Source of the DNA: Oceanibaculum pacificum
GTDB lineage: Bacteria; Pseudomonadota; Alphaproteobacteria; Oceanibaculales; Oceanibaculaceae
NCBI RefSeq assembly: GCF_001618175.1
Contig: NZ_LPXN01000101.1
Location: 1-44,394, forward strand
Reading direction: 5' to 3'
Length of the DNA: 44,394 bases
Part shown: piece by piece, positions 17,829-26,953 of the stretch
How the letters are laid out: every line of letters begins with the position of its first letter
Numbering within the stretch: position 1 is the first letter of the stretch
The notes under the pieces: generated by a model
What the model was told of the DNA's origin: nothing
The model's input: only the letters and a program-made list of their open reading frames with translations
Databases searched by the model: none
Position numbers and translations under genes: made by a program

Positions 17829-18668
17829 ATGACGGACACCGCAACGATAGCGGACGACACCAAGGCGGGACGCCCAGGCGGGCCATCCGCGGCCGAACGT
17901 ATCGACACGATCCGCCGCTATGCGGTGATCACCGCCGTTCATCTGGCGGTTCTGGCCCTGTGGTACGCGGTGACGGCCGCCGGGGTGCTGAAGCCCTTCA
18001 TCCTGCCCTCGCCCGGCGCCACGCTGGAGACGCTGTTTCAGGCGCGCTATCGCTGGGTCGACAACATCACCGTCACCGTAATCGAGATTTTCGTCGGCTA
18101 TTGGTTCGCGGTGGTGTTCGCGGTGTTCCTCGCCTTGCTGTTTTCCTGGTTCCGCACCCTGCACACGGCGCTTTTTCCGCTGTTCGTCACCTTCAGCATG
18201 ATCCCGAAGGTGGCGTTGGGGCCGCTGTTCGTCGTCTGGTTCGGCTATGGCGTCGCCACCAACATCTTCTTCGCCTTCATCATCTCCTTCTTCCCGATCC
18301 TGATCACCACGGCGCGCGGCCTGCGCGAGGTGGAGCCGGATTTGCTGGATCTGGTGCGGGCGCTGAAGGGCACGCGCTGGCAGATCTTCGTCAAGATCCA
18401 GTTCCCCGGCGCCCTGCCCTACATCTTTTCGGCGATGAAGGTGGGCGCGATCTTGGCGGTCGCCGGGGCCATCGTCGGCGAGTTCATCGCCTCGTCCAGC
18501 GGCCTCGGCTATCTGATGATCCAGGTGCAGACCACGCTGGATACGGCGGCGATGTTCATGGCCGTCATTCTGCTGACCCTGCTGGGCATCTCGCTGTTCG
18601 GGCTGGTGCTGCTGCTAGAACGCATCTTCGTGGTGAAGGATGCGCGGTTGGAAACGAGGTCTGCATGA
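17829..18668 (+). CDS. ABC transporter permease (SsuC/TauC/NrtB family)
   Basis: 279 residues with six membrane helices after a hydrophilic N-terminus of about 30 residues. The cytoplasmic EAA loop is recognisable in EVEPDLLDLVRALKGTRWQ followed by FPGALPYIFSAMKVG. This permease family pairs with NMT1-type binding proteins, as here with the divergent gene at 15878. The ribosome site GGGAGGGG precedes the ATG. The stop overlaps the amidase start (ATGA), so uptake and hydrolysis are translationally coupled. It is the first gene of the TetR-controlled operon. Confidence 0.93.
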   Translation: MTDTATIADDTKAGRPGGPSAAERIDTIRRYAVITAVHLAVLALWYAVTAAGVLKPFILPSPGATLETLFQARYRWVDNITVTVIEIFVGYWFAVVFAVFLALLFSWFRTLHTALFPLFVTFSMIPKVALGPLFVVWFGYGVATNIFFAFIISFFPILITTARGLREVEPDLLDLVRALKGTRWQIFVKIQFPGALPYIFSAMKVGAILAVAGAIVGEFIASSSGLGYLMIQVQTTLDTAAMFMAVILLTLLGISLFGLVLLLERIFVVKDARLETRSA

Positions 18669-20059
18669 GCGAGCTTCCCTGGAAAAGCGCCACCGACCTG
18701 CTGGCCGCCTATCGCGCCCGCACGCTGTCGCCGGTTGAGGCGACGCAGGCCGTGCTGGACCGCGCCGAGCGGTTGAACCCGGTTCTGAACGCCTTCTGCC
18801 TGATCGACCCGGAAACGGCCCTGACCGCCGCCCGCGAGTCCGAGGCGCGGTGGGCGAAGGGCGCGCCGTTGGGGCTGGTCGATGGCGTGCCGGTATCGGT
18901 GAAGGACATTATCGTCACCAAGGGCTGGCCGACGCTGCGCGGCTCCCGCACCGTCGATCCGAACCAGCCCTGGACCGAAGACGGGCCGGCCGTCGCCCGG
19001 CTGCGCGAGCATGGGGCGGTGCTGTTCGGCAAGACGACAACGCCGGAATTCGCCGCCAAGGCGGTGACCCGCAGCCCGCTCACCGGCACGACGCTGAATC
19101 CGTGGGATACCCGATGCACGCCCGGCGGCAGCAGCGGGGGCGCGGGCGCGGCGGTGGCGGCCGGCATCGGCCCGATGGCGCTGGCGACCGATGCCGGCGG
19201 CTCGATCCGCCTGCCGGCCAGCTTCTCCGGCGTATTCGGGCACAAGCCGAGCGGCGGCCGGGTGCCGATGTATCCGCCCACGCCCTATGGCTCGCTGGCC
19301 GGTTTCGGCCCGATGACCCGCACGGTGACCGACGCGGCGCTGATGATGAGCGTGATCGCCGCCTTCGATGCCCGCGAATGGAACGTGCTGCCGCCCGACG
19401 GCACCCAGTATCACCAGCAGCTCGACGCCGACCCGAAGGCCTGGCGCATCGCCTGGAGCCCGAGGCTGTGCGGCGCCGTGGTCGATCCCCAGGTGGCGGC
19501 ATTGACGGAACAGGCAGCCCAGGCCTTCGCCGGGATGGGGGCCACGGTCGAGACGGTGGAGCATCTGTTCGACGATCCGCTGCCCACCCTGACCAAATTC
19601 CAGAAAGGCCTGACCGCCTTCGCCTTCCGCGCCATGCCGGAGGAGAAGCTGGCGCTGATGGACCCCGAGCTGGTGGAGACGATCCGCGCCAGCCGCGACG
19701 CCAGCCTGATGGACCATCTGGAAGCGGAGATGGAGCGCGCCGCCCTGGGACGCGCCATGATCGCCTTCCACCAGACATACGATTTGCTGCTGACGCCGAC
19801 CGTCGGCGTGCCGCCTTTCTCGGCCGAGCTGAACCGGCCGGAAGGGACCGTCGGCAAGAGCTGGTATCCCTTCACCTACCCCTTCAACCTGACGCGCCAG
19901 CCGGCCGCCAGCGTGCCCTGCGGCTTTACCGCCGAGGGCTTGCCGGTCGGCTTGCAGATCGTCGGGCCGCCGCACCGCGATCTGCTGGTGCTGCAGGCCG
20001 CGCGCGCCTTCGAGCGGGCGCGGCCCTGGCATGATCGCCGGCCGCCGCTCGACGCCTAG
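18665..20059 (+). CDS. Amidase-signature family hydrolase
   Basis: 464 residues. The Ser-cisSer-Lys triad is complete: K80 (SVKDI), S156 (PGGSSGG) and S180 (DAGGSIRLP). Length and the C-terminal SVPCGFTAEGLPVGLQIVG are typical of the family, which hydrolyses amides, carbamoyl compounds and, in one branch, Glu-tRNA. No gatB/C neighbours occur, so a GatA role is unlikely. Being fused by overlap to a permease gene, it probably opens an amide bond in the imported substrate and releases ammonia or an amine. The substrate cannot be read from the sequence. Confidence 0.92.
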   Translation: MSELPWKSATDLLAAYRARTLSPVEATQAVLDRAERLNPVLNAFCLIDPETALTAARESEARWAKGAPLGLVDGVPVSVKDIIVTKGWPTLRGSRTVDPNQPWTEDGPAVARLREHGAVLFGKTTTPEFAAKAVTRSPLTGTTLNPWDTRCTPGGSSGGAGAAVAAGIGPMALATDAGGSIRLPASFSGVFGHKPSGGRVPMYPPTPYGSLAGFGPMTRTVTDAALMMSVIAAFDAREWNVLPPDGTQYHQQLDADPKAWRIAWSPRLCGAVVDPQVAALTEQAAQAFAGMGATVETVEHLFDDPLPTLTKFQKGLTAFAFRAMPEEKLALMDPELVETIRASRDASLMDHLEAEMERAALGRAMIAFHQTYDLLLTPTVGVPPFSAELNRPEGTVGKSWYPFTYPFNLTRQPAASVPCGFTAEGLPVGLQIVGPPHRDLLVLQAARAFERARPWHDRRPPLDA

Positions 20060-20083
20060 AATCGCAGAACGAGGAGAATTCCC

Positions 20084-21124
20084 GTGAACATGCAGTCGCC
20101 GCCGGCCTTGCCGGCCCGCATTGCCGATATCGACCAGCTCGAAGAGGTGCTGTCGCGCCCGGACGAGGCGCTTGAGCGTGATCTCGCCGCCGCCGATGGC
20201 GACATATTGGTGCTGGGCGTCGCCGGCAAGATGGGGCCGACGCTGGCCCGCATGGCCAAGCGCGCCGCCCCCGGCCGCCGGGTGATCGGCGTCGCCCGCT
20301 TCAGCGAGCCGGAGATGCAGGAAAAGCTGGAAGGCTGGGGCGTCGAGACGATCCGCGCCGACCTGCTGGACCCGCAGGCGCTGGCCGCGCTGCCGCGCGC
20401 CAGGAACGTGATCTTCATGGCCGGGCGCAAATTCGGCTCCAGCGGCGAGCAGCCGCTGACCTGGGCGATGAACACCTTCCTGCCGGGCCTGGTCGCGGAA
20501 AGCTTCAGGGAATCGCGGATCGTCGCGTTTTCAACCGGTTGCGTCTATCCCTTCGTCTCCATCGACCAGATGGGATCGAGCGAGGATACCCCGCTGGACC
20601 CGCCGGGCGAATACGCCAATTCCTGCGTCGGGCGGGAGCGGCTGTTCCAGCATTTCAGCGCGCAATACGGCACGCCGGGGCGGCTGTTCCGGCTGAATTA
20701 CGCCATCGATCTGCGCTATGGCGTGCTGTTCGATATCGCCAGCAAGGTGCGCGACGGCACGCCGGTCGATCTCTCCACCGGCCATGTGAACGTGATCTGG
20801 CAGGGCGACGCCAGCCGCTATGCGCTGCGCTGCCTGGCGCACGCCACCGCGCCGACATCGCCGATCAATATCAGCGGGCCGGAGACGCTGTCGGTGAAAT
20901 GGCTGGCGGAGGCTTTCGGCCAGCGCCTGGGCCGGCAGCCGGCCTTCAGCGGCCAGCCGGCGCCGACCGCCTGGCTGACCAACACGGCCGAGGCGATGCG
21001 GCTGTTCGGCTATCCCTCCGTCTCGCTGGCGACCATGCTGGATTGGGTGGCCGACTGGGTCGGTCGCGACATGCCCAGCCTGAACAAGCCCACCAAGTTC
21101 GAGAGCCGGGATGGCAAATACTGA
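20084..21124 (+). CDS. NAD(P)-dependent epimerase/dehydratase-like protein (atypical SDR)
   Basis: 346 residues, start GTG 20084 with GAGGAG seven bases upstream. An N-terminal leader of about 40 residues precedes a Rossmann domain with the nucleotide loop GVAGKMG. The expected active-site strand STGCVYPF is present, but the usual Tyr-x3-Lys is Y177-x3-C181 (YANSC), so the catalytic lysine is absent. It may have shifted chemistry or be a binding protein only. The fold continues with NISGPETLSVKWLAE, typical of the extended SDR group. It overlaps the next gene by 14 bases. Substrate unknown. Confidence 0.85.
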   Translation: MNMQSPPALPARIADIDQLEEVLSRPDEALERDLAAADGDILVLGVAGKMGPTLARMAKRAAPGRRVIGVARFSEPEMQEKLEGWGVETIRADLLDPQALAALPRARNVIFMAGRKFGSSGEQPLTWAMNTFLPGLVAESFRESRIVAFSTGCVYPFVSIDQMGSSEDTPLDPPGEYANSCVGRERLFQHFSAQYGTPGRLFRLNYAIDLRYGVLFDIASKVRDGTPVDLSTGHVNVIWQGDASRYALRCLAHATAPTSPINISGPETLSVKWLAEAFGQRLGRQPAFSGQPAPTAWLTNTAEAMRLFGYPSVSLATMLDWVADWVGRDMPSLNKPTKFESRDGKY

Positions 21125-21956
21125 CGCGCCCGACATCGTTCCGCTAGGTGAGGCGGCGATCCCGGACGGGCTGGCGCTGGTCGCCGAAGCCGGCTGGAAC
21201 CAGGTCGCCGACGATTGGCGGGTGATGATCCGCAACGGCCGCACCGTCGGCTGCCGGGACGATTCCGGGCGCTTCGTCGCTTCCGGCCTGGCCCTGCCTT
21301 ATGGCGAGCGGACCGGCTGGGTCAGCATGGTACTGGTGAATGGCGCCTGGCGGCGGCGCGGCATCGCCACCCGCATCGTCGAGCATTGCGCTGGCTGGCT
21401 GGAGGCGCGCGGCATTACCCCGGTCCTCGACGCCACGCCCGCCGGGGCCGCGGTGTACCGGCCGATGGGATTCGAGACGATTGCCGCCCTGACCCGCTGG
21501 CATCGCGCGTCCGGCCCGGCCGGCGGGGCCGAGGGCGTGCGGCCGGCCAGGGCCGAGGATCTGCCCTACATCGCCATGACGGACGCCCGGGTGTTCGGCG
21601 CCGAGCGGCGTTTCCTGCTGGAGGATCTGCTGTCGCGGCCGGGCGCCGTGGCAATGGTGGCGAGGGAGCCGAATTGCGGCTTCGCCCTGTCGCGCAAGGG
21701 CCGGGTGGCGACGCAGATCGGCCCGATCCTGGCGCAGGACGATGCCACCGCCCTCGCGCTGCTGGAAGGCATGCTGGGCGTCATCGAGGGGCCGGTGCTG
21801 ATCGACGCGTTCGACCGGCAGGATATGCTGGTCTGGCATCTCGACCGGGTGGGCTTCACGCGGCAGCGGCCGTTCGAGCGCATGGCGCGCGGACCGCACA
21901 AGGATTTCGGCATGGCCGGGCGCTGCTTCGCGGCCGCCGGCCCGGAACTGGGATAG
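21111..21956 (+). CDS. GNAT-family acetyltransferase with two GNAT-like halves
   Basis: 281 residues. The first half has a normal acetyl-CoA loop, WRRRGIATRIVEHC (the R/Q-x-x-G-x-A/G pattern), and the Y-x-x-M-GF segment YRPMGFE near residue 120. The second half (about 140-281) resembles the degenerate C-terminal GNAT domain found in such two-domain proteins (Acetyltransf_18 type). The start overlaps the epimerase-like gene, and the stop is 9 bases before the next ATG. In this operon it may acetylate an amine freed by the amidase or detoxify an intermediate. That role is inference. Confidence 0.85.
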   Translation: MANTDAPDIVPLGEAAIPDGLALVAEAGWNQVADDWRVMIRNGRTVGCRDDSGRFVASGLALPYGERTGWVSMVLVNGAWRRRGIATRIVEHCAGWLEARGITPVLDATPAGAAVYRPMGFETIAALTRWHRASGPAGGAEGVRPARAEDLPYIAMTDARVFGAERRFLLEDLLSRPGAVAMVAREPNCGFALSRKGRVATQIGPILAQDDATALALLEGMLGVIEGPVLIDAFDRQDMLVWHLDRVGFTRQRPFERMARGPHKDFGMAGRCFAAAGPELG

Positions 21957-21965
21957 GAGAGCATC

Positions 21966-23063
21966 ATGGGGCTGCATTGGAGCGACATACCGGTCGATGC
22001 CTTGAGCGTGCTGCGCAAGGGCGTGGCCATTCCGGCGCATCCGCTGGCGCTGCGCGCCGACCGTTCCTTCGATATCGAACGGCAGCGGGCGCTGACCCGC
22101 TATTACATCGATGCCGGGGCCGGCGGCCTGGCGGTCGGCGTGCATACCACGCAATTCGCCATCCGGGATGTCGGCCTGTACGAGCCGGTGCTGGAGGCCG
22201 CGCTGGAAACCGCGTCCGCCTGGACCGACCGGCCGCTGATCCGCATCGCCGGCCTTGTCGGCCGCACCGACCAGGCGGTGCGCGAGGCGGGGGTCGCGCG
22301 CGGCATCGGCTACCATGCCGGGCTGCTCAGCCTGGCCGCCATGAAGGGCGCGTCGGAGGACGAGTTGATCGCGCATTGCACGAGGGTCGCCGCCGAAATA
22401 CCGGTGGTGGGATTCTATTTGCAGCCCTCGGTCGGCGGCATTCGCCTGTCGTTCGATTTCTGGCGCCGCTTCTCCGCCATCGACAATGTGGTGGCGATCA
22501 AGATGGCCCCGTTCAATCGCTACGCCACCCTGGATGTGGTGCGCGGCGTGATCGCCGCCGGGGCGGCGGACCGCGTCACCCTCTATACCGGCAATGACGA
22601 CCATATCGTCGCCGATCTGGTCACGCCCTATCGGCTGCCGCGCGGCGACGCGCCGGTGACGCTGCGCATCAAGGGCGGGCTACTCGGCCATTGGTCGGTC
22701 TGGCTGAAAGCCGCCGTGGCGCTGCTGGAGCGCTGTCAAGTGGAAGCCGCCAAGCCGTCCGTCTCGGCCGATCTGCTGGCGCTGGACTCCCAGGTGACCG
22801 ACTGCAACGCCGCCCTGTTCGACGTGGCGCATAATTTCCACGGCTGCATCGCCGGCTGCCACGAGATACTGCGCCGCCAGGGGTTGCTGGAGGGCATCTG
22901 GTGCCTGGACCCGCAGGAGGGGTTGAGCCCCGGCCAGGCGGCGGAGCTGACGCGCGTGCAGCGCGCCTACCCGCATCTGACCGACGATGGCTTCGTCGCC
23001 GCCAATCTCGACCGCTGGCTGTCCGGCGACCACCGCACCGCGCTGAAGGATATCGCGGCATGA
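21966..23063 (+). CDS. Dihydrodipicolinate synthase-family aldolase/lyase
   Basis: 365 residues, longer than the usual 290-310. The TIM-barrel of the DHDPS/N-acetylneuraminate lyase family is indicated by GAGGLAVGVHTTQF near residue 53, the tyrosine in GFYLQPSVGG and the Schiff-base lysine K179 in VVAIKMAPFN. About 60 extra residues follow the barrel. Members form or cleave C-C bonds with pyruvate or similar oxo acids. True lysine biosynthesis is unlikely, because the gene sits in a TetR-controlled uptake operon. It is probably the carbon-chain cleaving or dehydrating step for the imported compound. Confidence 0.87.
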   Translation: MGLHWSDIPVDALSVLRKGVAIPAHPLALRADRSFDIERQRALTRYYIDAGAGGLAVGVHTTQFAIRDVGLYEPVLEAALETASAWTDRPLIRIAGLVGRTDQAVREAGVARGIGYHAGLLSLAAMKGASEDELIAHCTRVAAEIPVVGFYLQPSVGGIRLSFDFWRRFSAIDNVVAIKMAPFNRYATLDVVRGVIAAGAADRVTLYTGNDDHIVADLVTPYRLPRGDAPVTLRIKGGLLGHWSVWLKAAVALLERCQVEAAKPSVSADLLALDSQVTDCNAALFDVAHNFHGCIAGCHEILRRQGLLEGIWCLDPQEGLSPGQAAELTRVQRAYPHLTDDGFVAANLDRWLSGDHRTALKDIAA

Positions 23064-23824
23064 GCGGCGGGCGGCTGATCCATCTGGAAGGGGTGCGCAA
23101 GGTCTACCACACCCGCGACCGCGACATCCTCGCCGTCTCCGACGTGACGATGGACGTGAATGACGGCGATTTCATCTCGCTGGTCGGCCCGTCCGGCTGC
23201 GGCAAGACGACGGTACTGAAAATCCTGGCCGATCTGCATCCGGCCGATGAGGGCGTCATCGAGATCGGCAGCCCGGAAGCGCCGTTCGACCATAGCCGCG
23301 ACATCGGCATGGTGTTCCAGCAGGCGCTGCTGCTGAAATGGCGGCGGATCATCGATAATGTGCTGCTGCCCGCCGAAATCCTCGGCCTGCCGACGAAGCA
23401 GAGCCGGGAACGCGCCCGCGACCTGCTCGCCATGGTGGGCTTGAAAGGGTTCGAGGATCGCTACCCCTACGAGCTGTCCGGCGGCATGCAGCAGCGCGCG
23501 GCCATCGCCCGCTCCCTGGTGCACGACCCGAAGCTGGTGCTGATGGACGAGCCGTTCGGCGCGCTCGATGCGCTGACCCGCGAGAAGATGAACCTGGAAT
23601 TGCTGCGGATCTGGCAGGAATCGAAGAAGACCGTCATCTTCGTCACCCACTCGATCCAGGAGGCGGTGTTCCTGGGCTCGCACTGCGCGGTGCTGACCGC
23701 CGGGCCGGCGCGCATGGCGGATTACTTCCCCATCGACCTGCCCTACCCGCGCACGCTGGACATGAAGACGCAGGAGGATTTCGGCGTCTATTCCCGGCGC
23801 ATCTACAAGCTGCTGAATCTGTAA
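23060..23824 (+). CDS. ABC transporter ATP-binding protein (SsuB/TauB/NrtD family)
   Basis: 254 residues with all nucleotide-binding motifs: Walker A GPSGCGKTT (43-51), Q87, signature LSGGM (139-143), Walker B LVLMDEP (to 165) and the switch histidine in FVTHSIQEA. It is the motor for the permease at 17829 and works with the binding protein at 15878. Placing the ATPase at the far end of the operon, five genes from its permease, is unusual and indicates that the enzymes between them belong to the same pathway. The ATG overlaps the previous stop (ATGA). It converges on the second TRAP set with 17 bases between and no visible terminator. Confidence 0.94.
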   Translation: MSGGRLIHLEGVRKVYHTRDRDILAVSDVTMDVNDGDFISLVGPSGCGKTTVLKILADLHPADEGVIEIGSPEAPFDHSRDIGMVFQQALLLKWRRIIDNVLLPAEILGLPTKQSRERARDLLAMVGLKGFEDRYPYELSGGMQQRAAIARSLVHDPKLVLMDEPFGALDALTREKMNLELLRIWQESKKTVIFVTHSIQEAVFLGSHCAVLTAGPARMADYFPIDLPYPRTLDMKTQEDFGVYSRRIYKLLNL

Positions 23825-23841
23825 CCCGCAAGACCGGCCGT

Positions 23842-25227
23842 TCAGCGGAACAGCAGTTCCGGCAGCCAGGTCGCCAGGCCGGGGAAGAACCAGACCAGCA
23901 CCAGGGCGGCTATCTGGATGCCGACGAAGGGCACCGCCCCCTTCCAGATTTCCATCGTCTCCACCGAAGGCGGGGCGAAGCCGCGCAGATAGAACAGGGT
24001 GAAGCCGAAGGGCGGGGTCAGGAAGCTGGTCTGCAAATTCAGCCCGACCATGACGCCCAGCCAGATCGGATCGACGCCCAGCACGATCAGCGGCCCGCCG
24101 CAGATCGGCAGCATGATCAGGATGATCTCGAAGGTGTCGAGGAAGAAGCCCAGCACGAACATAACCGCCATGACGATCAGCACCGCGCCGACCACGCCGC
24201 CGGGCATGTTGGTCAGCGCCTCCTCCACCATGTGCTCGCCGCCCAGCCCGCGGAAGGTGAGCGAGAACAGCGAGGCGGCCAGCACGATGGCGAAGATCAT
24301 CGCGGTCGTCACCGCCGTGCCCTTGCCGGCGTCGCGGATCAGCCCCCAGGACAGGCGGCCGTTGGCCCAGGTCAGCAGCAGCGCGCCGAACACGCCGATG
24401 GAGGCGGATTCGGTGGGCGTGGCGATGCCGGCCAGGATCGAGCCCAGCACGGCGACGATCAGCAGCAGCGGCGGGATGACCGCCTTCGCCACCGCCACCG
24501 GCAGGCCCCGGCGCTCGGCGTCCGTGACCTCGATGGGCGGGCAGCTCCGCGGCTGGAAGACAGCCTTCACCGCCATGAACAGCATGAACAGCACGACCAG
24601 CAGCAGGCCGGGCAGCAAGGCGCCGGCGAACAGATCGCCGGCCGACAGCGTGGTCGGCGCGAAATTGCCCAGGCGCATCTGCGCCGCCTGGTTCACGCCG
24701 GACAATATGTCGGCGGTGAAGATCAGGATGGTCGAGGGCGGGATGATCTGCGCCAGCGTCGAGGATGCCGCGATGACGCCGGTCGCCAGGCGCGGCTGAT
24801 AGCCGACCCGCAGCATCGCCGGCAGCGCGATCAGCGCCATGGTCGCCACCGTGGCCCCGACCACACCGGTCGCCGCCGCCAGCATCGCGCCCACCACAAT
24901 GACCGAAAAGCCCAGCCCGCCGGACCGCGCGCCGAACAGCTTGCCCATCGTGGTCAGCAGATCCTCGGCCACGCCGGAGCGTTGCAGCACATTGCCCATC
25001 AGCACGAACAGCGGCACCGCGACCAGCACCTCGTTGCTCATCACGCCGAAATAGCGCAGCGGCAGGTTGATCAGCGTGCTGTAGTCGAACACCCCCAGCA
25101 TATGGCCGAGAAAGGCGAAGACCAGCGACAGCCCGGCCAGCGAAAAGGCGACCGGCAGGCCGGTCATCAAAATCAGGATCGTCGAGAGAAAGAAGACGAT
25201 GGAGACGATGTCGCCCGTGGTCAGCAT
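23842..25227 (-). CDS. TRAP transporter large permease (DctM family), hut-linked
   Basis: 461 residues and polytopic, with about 12 helices. Family motifs are GVVGATVATMALIALP near residue 120, STLAQIIPPSTILIFTADI near 155 and GLNLQTSFLTPPFGFTLFYLRG near 405. The mid-loop (about 225-245) is longer than in the first TRAP set and the protein matches the larger subtype that handles 2-oxo acids and related substrates. It is the last gene of the leftward unit hutI-H-G-U-dctP-dctQ-dctM. The ribosome site is weak, and dctQ ends 18 bases upstream. Confidence 0.93.
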   Translation of the reverse strand: MLTTGDIVSIVFFLSTILILMTGLPVAFSLAGLSLVFAFLGHMLGVFDYSTLINLPLRYFGVMSNEVLVAVPLFVLMGNVLQRSGVAEDLLTTMGKLFGARSGGLGFSVIVVGAMLAAATGVVGATVATMALIALPAMLRVGYQPRLATGVIAASSTLAQIIPPSTILIFTADILSGVNQAAQMRLGNFAPTTLSAGDLFAGALLPGLLLVVLFMLFMAVKAVFQPRSCPPIEVTDAERRGLPVAVAKAVIPPLLLIVAVLGSILAGIATPTESASIGVFGALLLTWANGRLSWGLIRDAGKGTAVTTAMIFAIVLAASLFSLTFRGLGGEHMVEEALTNMPGGVVGAVLIVMAVMFVLGFFLDTFEIILIMLPICGGPLIVLGVDPIWLGVMVGLNLQTSFLTPPFGFTLFYLRGFAPPSVETMEIWKGAVPFVGIQIAALVLVWFFPGLATWLPELLFR

Positions 25228-25245
25228 CGGGTTCTTTCCGAAGGG

Positions 25246-25797
25246 TCAGTTCTGCGGGGAGTCGGCGAAGGGCGGCTGTTGTGCTGCCGCCTGGTCGCCG
25301 GTCAGCACCAGGATGCCGCGCGCCAGCACCGCCAGCCCCTGCAGGCCGACCAGCAGGCAGAACAGCAGCAGCACGCTTTTCAGCACATAGACGCCGGGCA
25401 TGCCGTTGGGCTGCGGCGAGCCCTCCTGGATCGCCCAGGCGGACAGCACGAAGGGCCAGGTCAGCCAGGCCAGCGCCGCCATCCAGGGCAGGGTGAAGAC
25501 CAGCACGCCGATGCATTCCACCAGGGCGCGCCGCCGCACCGGCCATTTGGCGTACAGGATGTCGACCCGCACATGGGCGTTGCAGCGCATCGCGTAGACC
25601 GTGCCCAGCAGGAACACCACGGCGTGAATCCAGACATAGAGATCCTGCATCCAGGCGAAGGTGACGTGCAGCGCATAGCGCAGCAGGACCACCACGGCGC
25701 AGACGATCGCCGTCGACCAGACCAGATAGACCAGCGCCTGGCCGATCCGGTCGGACAGCGCGTCGATGCCGGCCGCGAAACGCCGCAAAGCCTGCAT
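25246..25797 (-). CDS. TRAP transporter small permease (DctQ family), hut-linked
   Basis: 183 residues with four membrane helices. The signature region LLRYALHVTFAWMQDLYVWIHAVVFLLG lies in helix two and its loop, of which FAWMQDL is typical of the subtype that pairs with TakP-like binding proteins. GGAGG stands five bases before ATG 25797, directly downstream of the hairpin after dctP. It forms the membrane part with DctM. Confidence 0.92.
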   Translation of the reverse strand: MQALRRFAAGIDALSDRIGQALVYLVWSTAIVCAVVVLLRYALHVTFAWMQDLYVWIHAVVFLLGTVYAMRCNAHVRVDILYAKWPVRRRALVECIGVLVFTLPWMAALAWLTWPFVLSAWAIQEGSPQPNGMPGVYVLKSVLLLFCLLVGLQGLAVLARGILVLTGDQAAAQQPPFADSPQN

Positions 25798-25808
25798 TGA
25801 TCCTCCAG

Positions 25809-25846
25809 AAAAAAGGGGCGGCGATCCCGGAATCCGGAACCGCCGC
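25809..25846 (-). terminator. Terminator-like hairpin after dctP (second TRAP set)
   Basis: On the minus strand, a 13-bp stem including two G-U pairs (outer part GCGGCG / CGCCGC, inner part CCGG / CCGG) with loop ATT spans 25846-25818. It is followed by CCCC and six T (25814-25809). It lies between dctP and dctQ, the same arrangement as in the first TRAP set. Confidence 0.8.
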
Positions 25847-25852
25847 TTCCGG

Positions 25853-26953
25853 TTATTGGAACTTGTAGGGCAAGGTACGGGCCTGCATCACGCCCAGCTC
25901 GGTATAGCGGGCATTCTCCATCGCCCCCTGGCGGAACACCGCATAGGCGTCGGCGATCTTGCGCACCAGATCGTCCTTATCCTCGCGCAGCTCCGCCATG
26001 ATCTCGCCGGCGGCGTTGCCGGCGGCGACCAGCACGTCCTCCGGGGCCTGGCGCACCTGCACGCCGTGCTTCTCCACCAGCGTCTTCAGGGCCGGCGGGT
26101 TGCGCACGATGTATTCCGAGGTGGAATAGGCGTAGGTCGCCGAGCAGGCGGTCTCAACCACGAGCTTCAGCTCGTCGGACAGGGCGTCCCACTTCGCCTT
26201 GTTGATCACGCATTCCTCTGCCGAGGCCGGCTCCTGCACGCCGGGCCAGTAATAGAATTTGGCGGCCTGGTGGAAGCCCAGCGCCAGATCGGTCCAGGGG
26301 CCGATGAACTCCGCCGCGTCGATGGTGCCGGATTGCAGCGCCGGATAAATCTCGCCGCCCGGAAGCTGCACCACGGACGCGCCCATCCGGCGGTACATCT
26401 CGCCGCCGAGGCCGGGGGAGCGGAAGCGCAGCCCCTTGAAATCCTCGGCCGACTTGATCTCCTTCTTGAACCAGCCCATCCACTGGTTGCCGGTATTGCC
26501 GCACAGGAAGCCCTTCAGGCCGAAGCGGCCATACATCTCGTCATACAGCGCCTGCCCGCCGCCATGCAGCATCCAGGCGTGCTGCTCCGAGGCGGTGAGG
26601 CCGTAGGGCATGTTGCCGAACAGCACGATGCCGGCCGACTTGCCGCGCCAATAGGTCGGCACCGAGTGATACATCTCCGCCGCCCCCTGCGAGACGGCGT
26701 CGAACACGCCGGCGGCGGGGGCGAGCTGGCCGGCGCCGAACACTTTCACCGTCAGCTTGCCTTCGCTCATTTTCGTGATCTTGTCGGCCAGCCAGGCGGC
26801 GCTGGTGCCCGGTCCGGGCAGGTTCAGCGGCCAGGACGTGACCATGCGCCATTCCATCTTGCCCTGGGCAATCGCGGGGGCCGCCAGCCCGGACGCCGCA
26901 ACGGCGGCCGTGCCGCCGACGACGGCACCCTTCAGGAACTTCCGTCTCTCCAT
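25853..26953 (-). CDS. TRAP transporter substrate-binding protein (DctP/TakP-like), hut-linked
   Basis: 366 residues with a Tat-type leader (MERRKFLKGAVV, an RR motif followed by a hydrophobic stretch, cleavage after APAIA). The mature part begins EWRMVTSWP, as in TakP-like proteins that bind 2-oxo acids. Likely ligand contacts lie in GLRFRSPGLGGE and GPWTDLALGFH. AGGAGGG precedes the ATG. It follows hutU by 98 bases in the same direction, and no terminator was found in that gap, so it is probably transcribed with the hut genes. A histidine-pathway compound such as urocanate or imidazolepropionate, or a 2-oxo acid, is a reasonable but unproven substrate. Confidence 0.93.
   Translation of the reverse strand: MERRKFLKGAVVGGTAAVAASGLAAPAIAQGKMEWRMVTSWPLNLPGPGTSAAWLADKITKMSEGKLTVKVFGAGQLAPAAGVFDAVSQGAAEMYHSVPTYWRGKSAGIVLFGNMPYGLTASEQHAWMLHGGGQALYDEMYGRFGLKGFLCGNTGNQWMGWFKKEIKSAEDFKGLRFRSPGLGGEMYRRMGASVVQLPGGEIYPALQSGTIDAAEFIGPWTDLALGFHQAAKFYYWPGVQEPASAEECVINKAKWDALSDELKLVVETACSATYAYSTSEYIVRNPPALKTLVEKHGVQVRQAPEDVLVAAGNAAGEIMAELREDKDDLVRKIADAYAVFRQGAMENARYTELGVMQARTLPYKFQ

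Noticed and set aside
22967..25546. An 859-codon minus frame and a 522-codon plus frame (24232-25800) across the second TRAP set
   Set aside because: Both are out-of-phase readings of the DctM/DctQ and ATPase genes, with low-complexity Arg/Gly/Ala or Gln/His/Arg composition.
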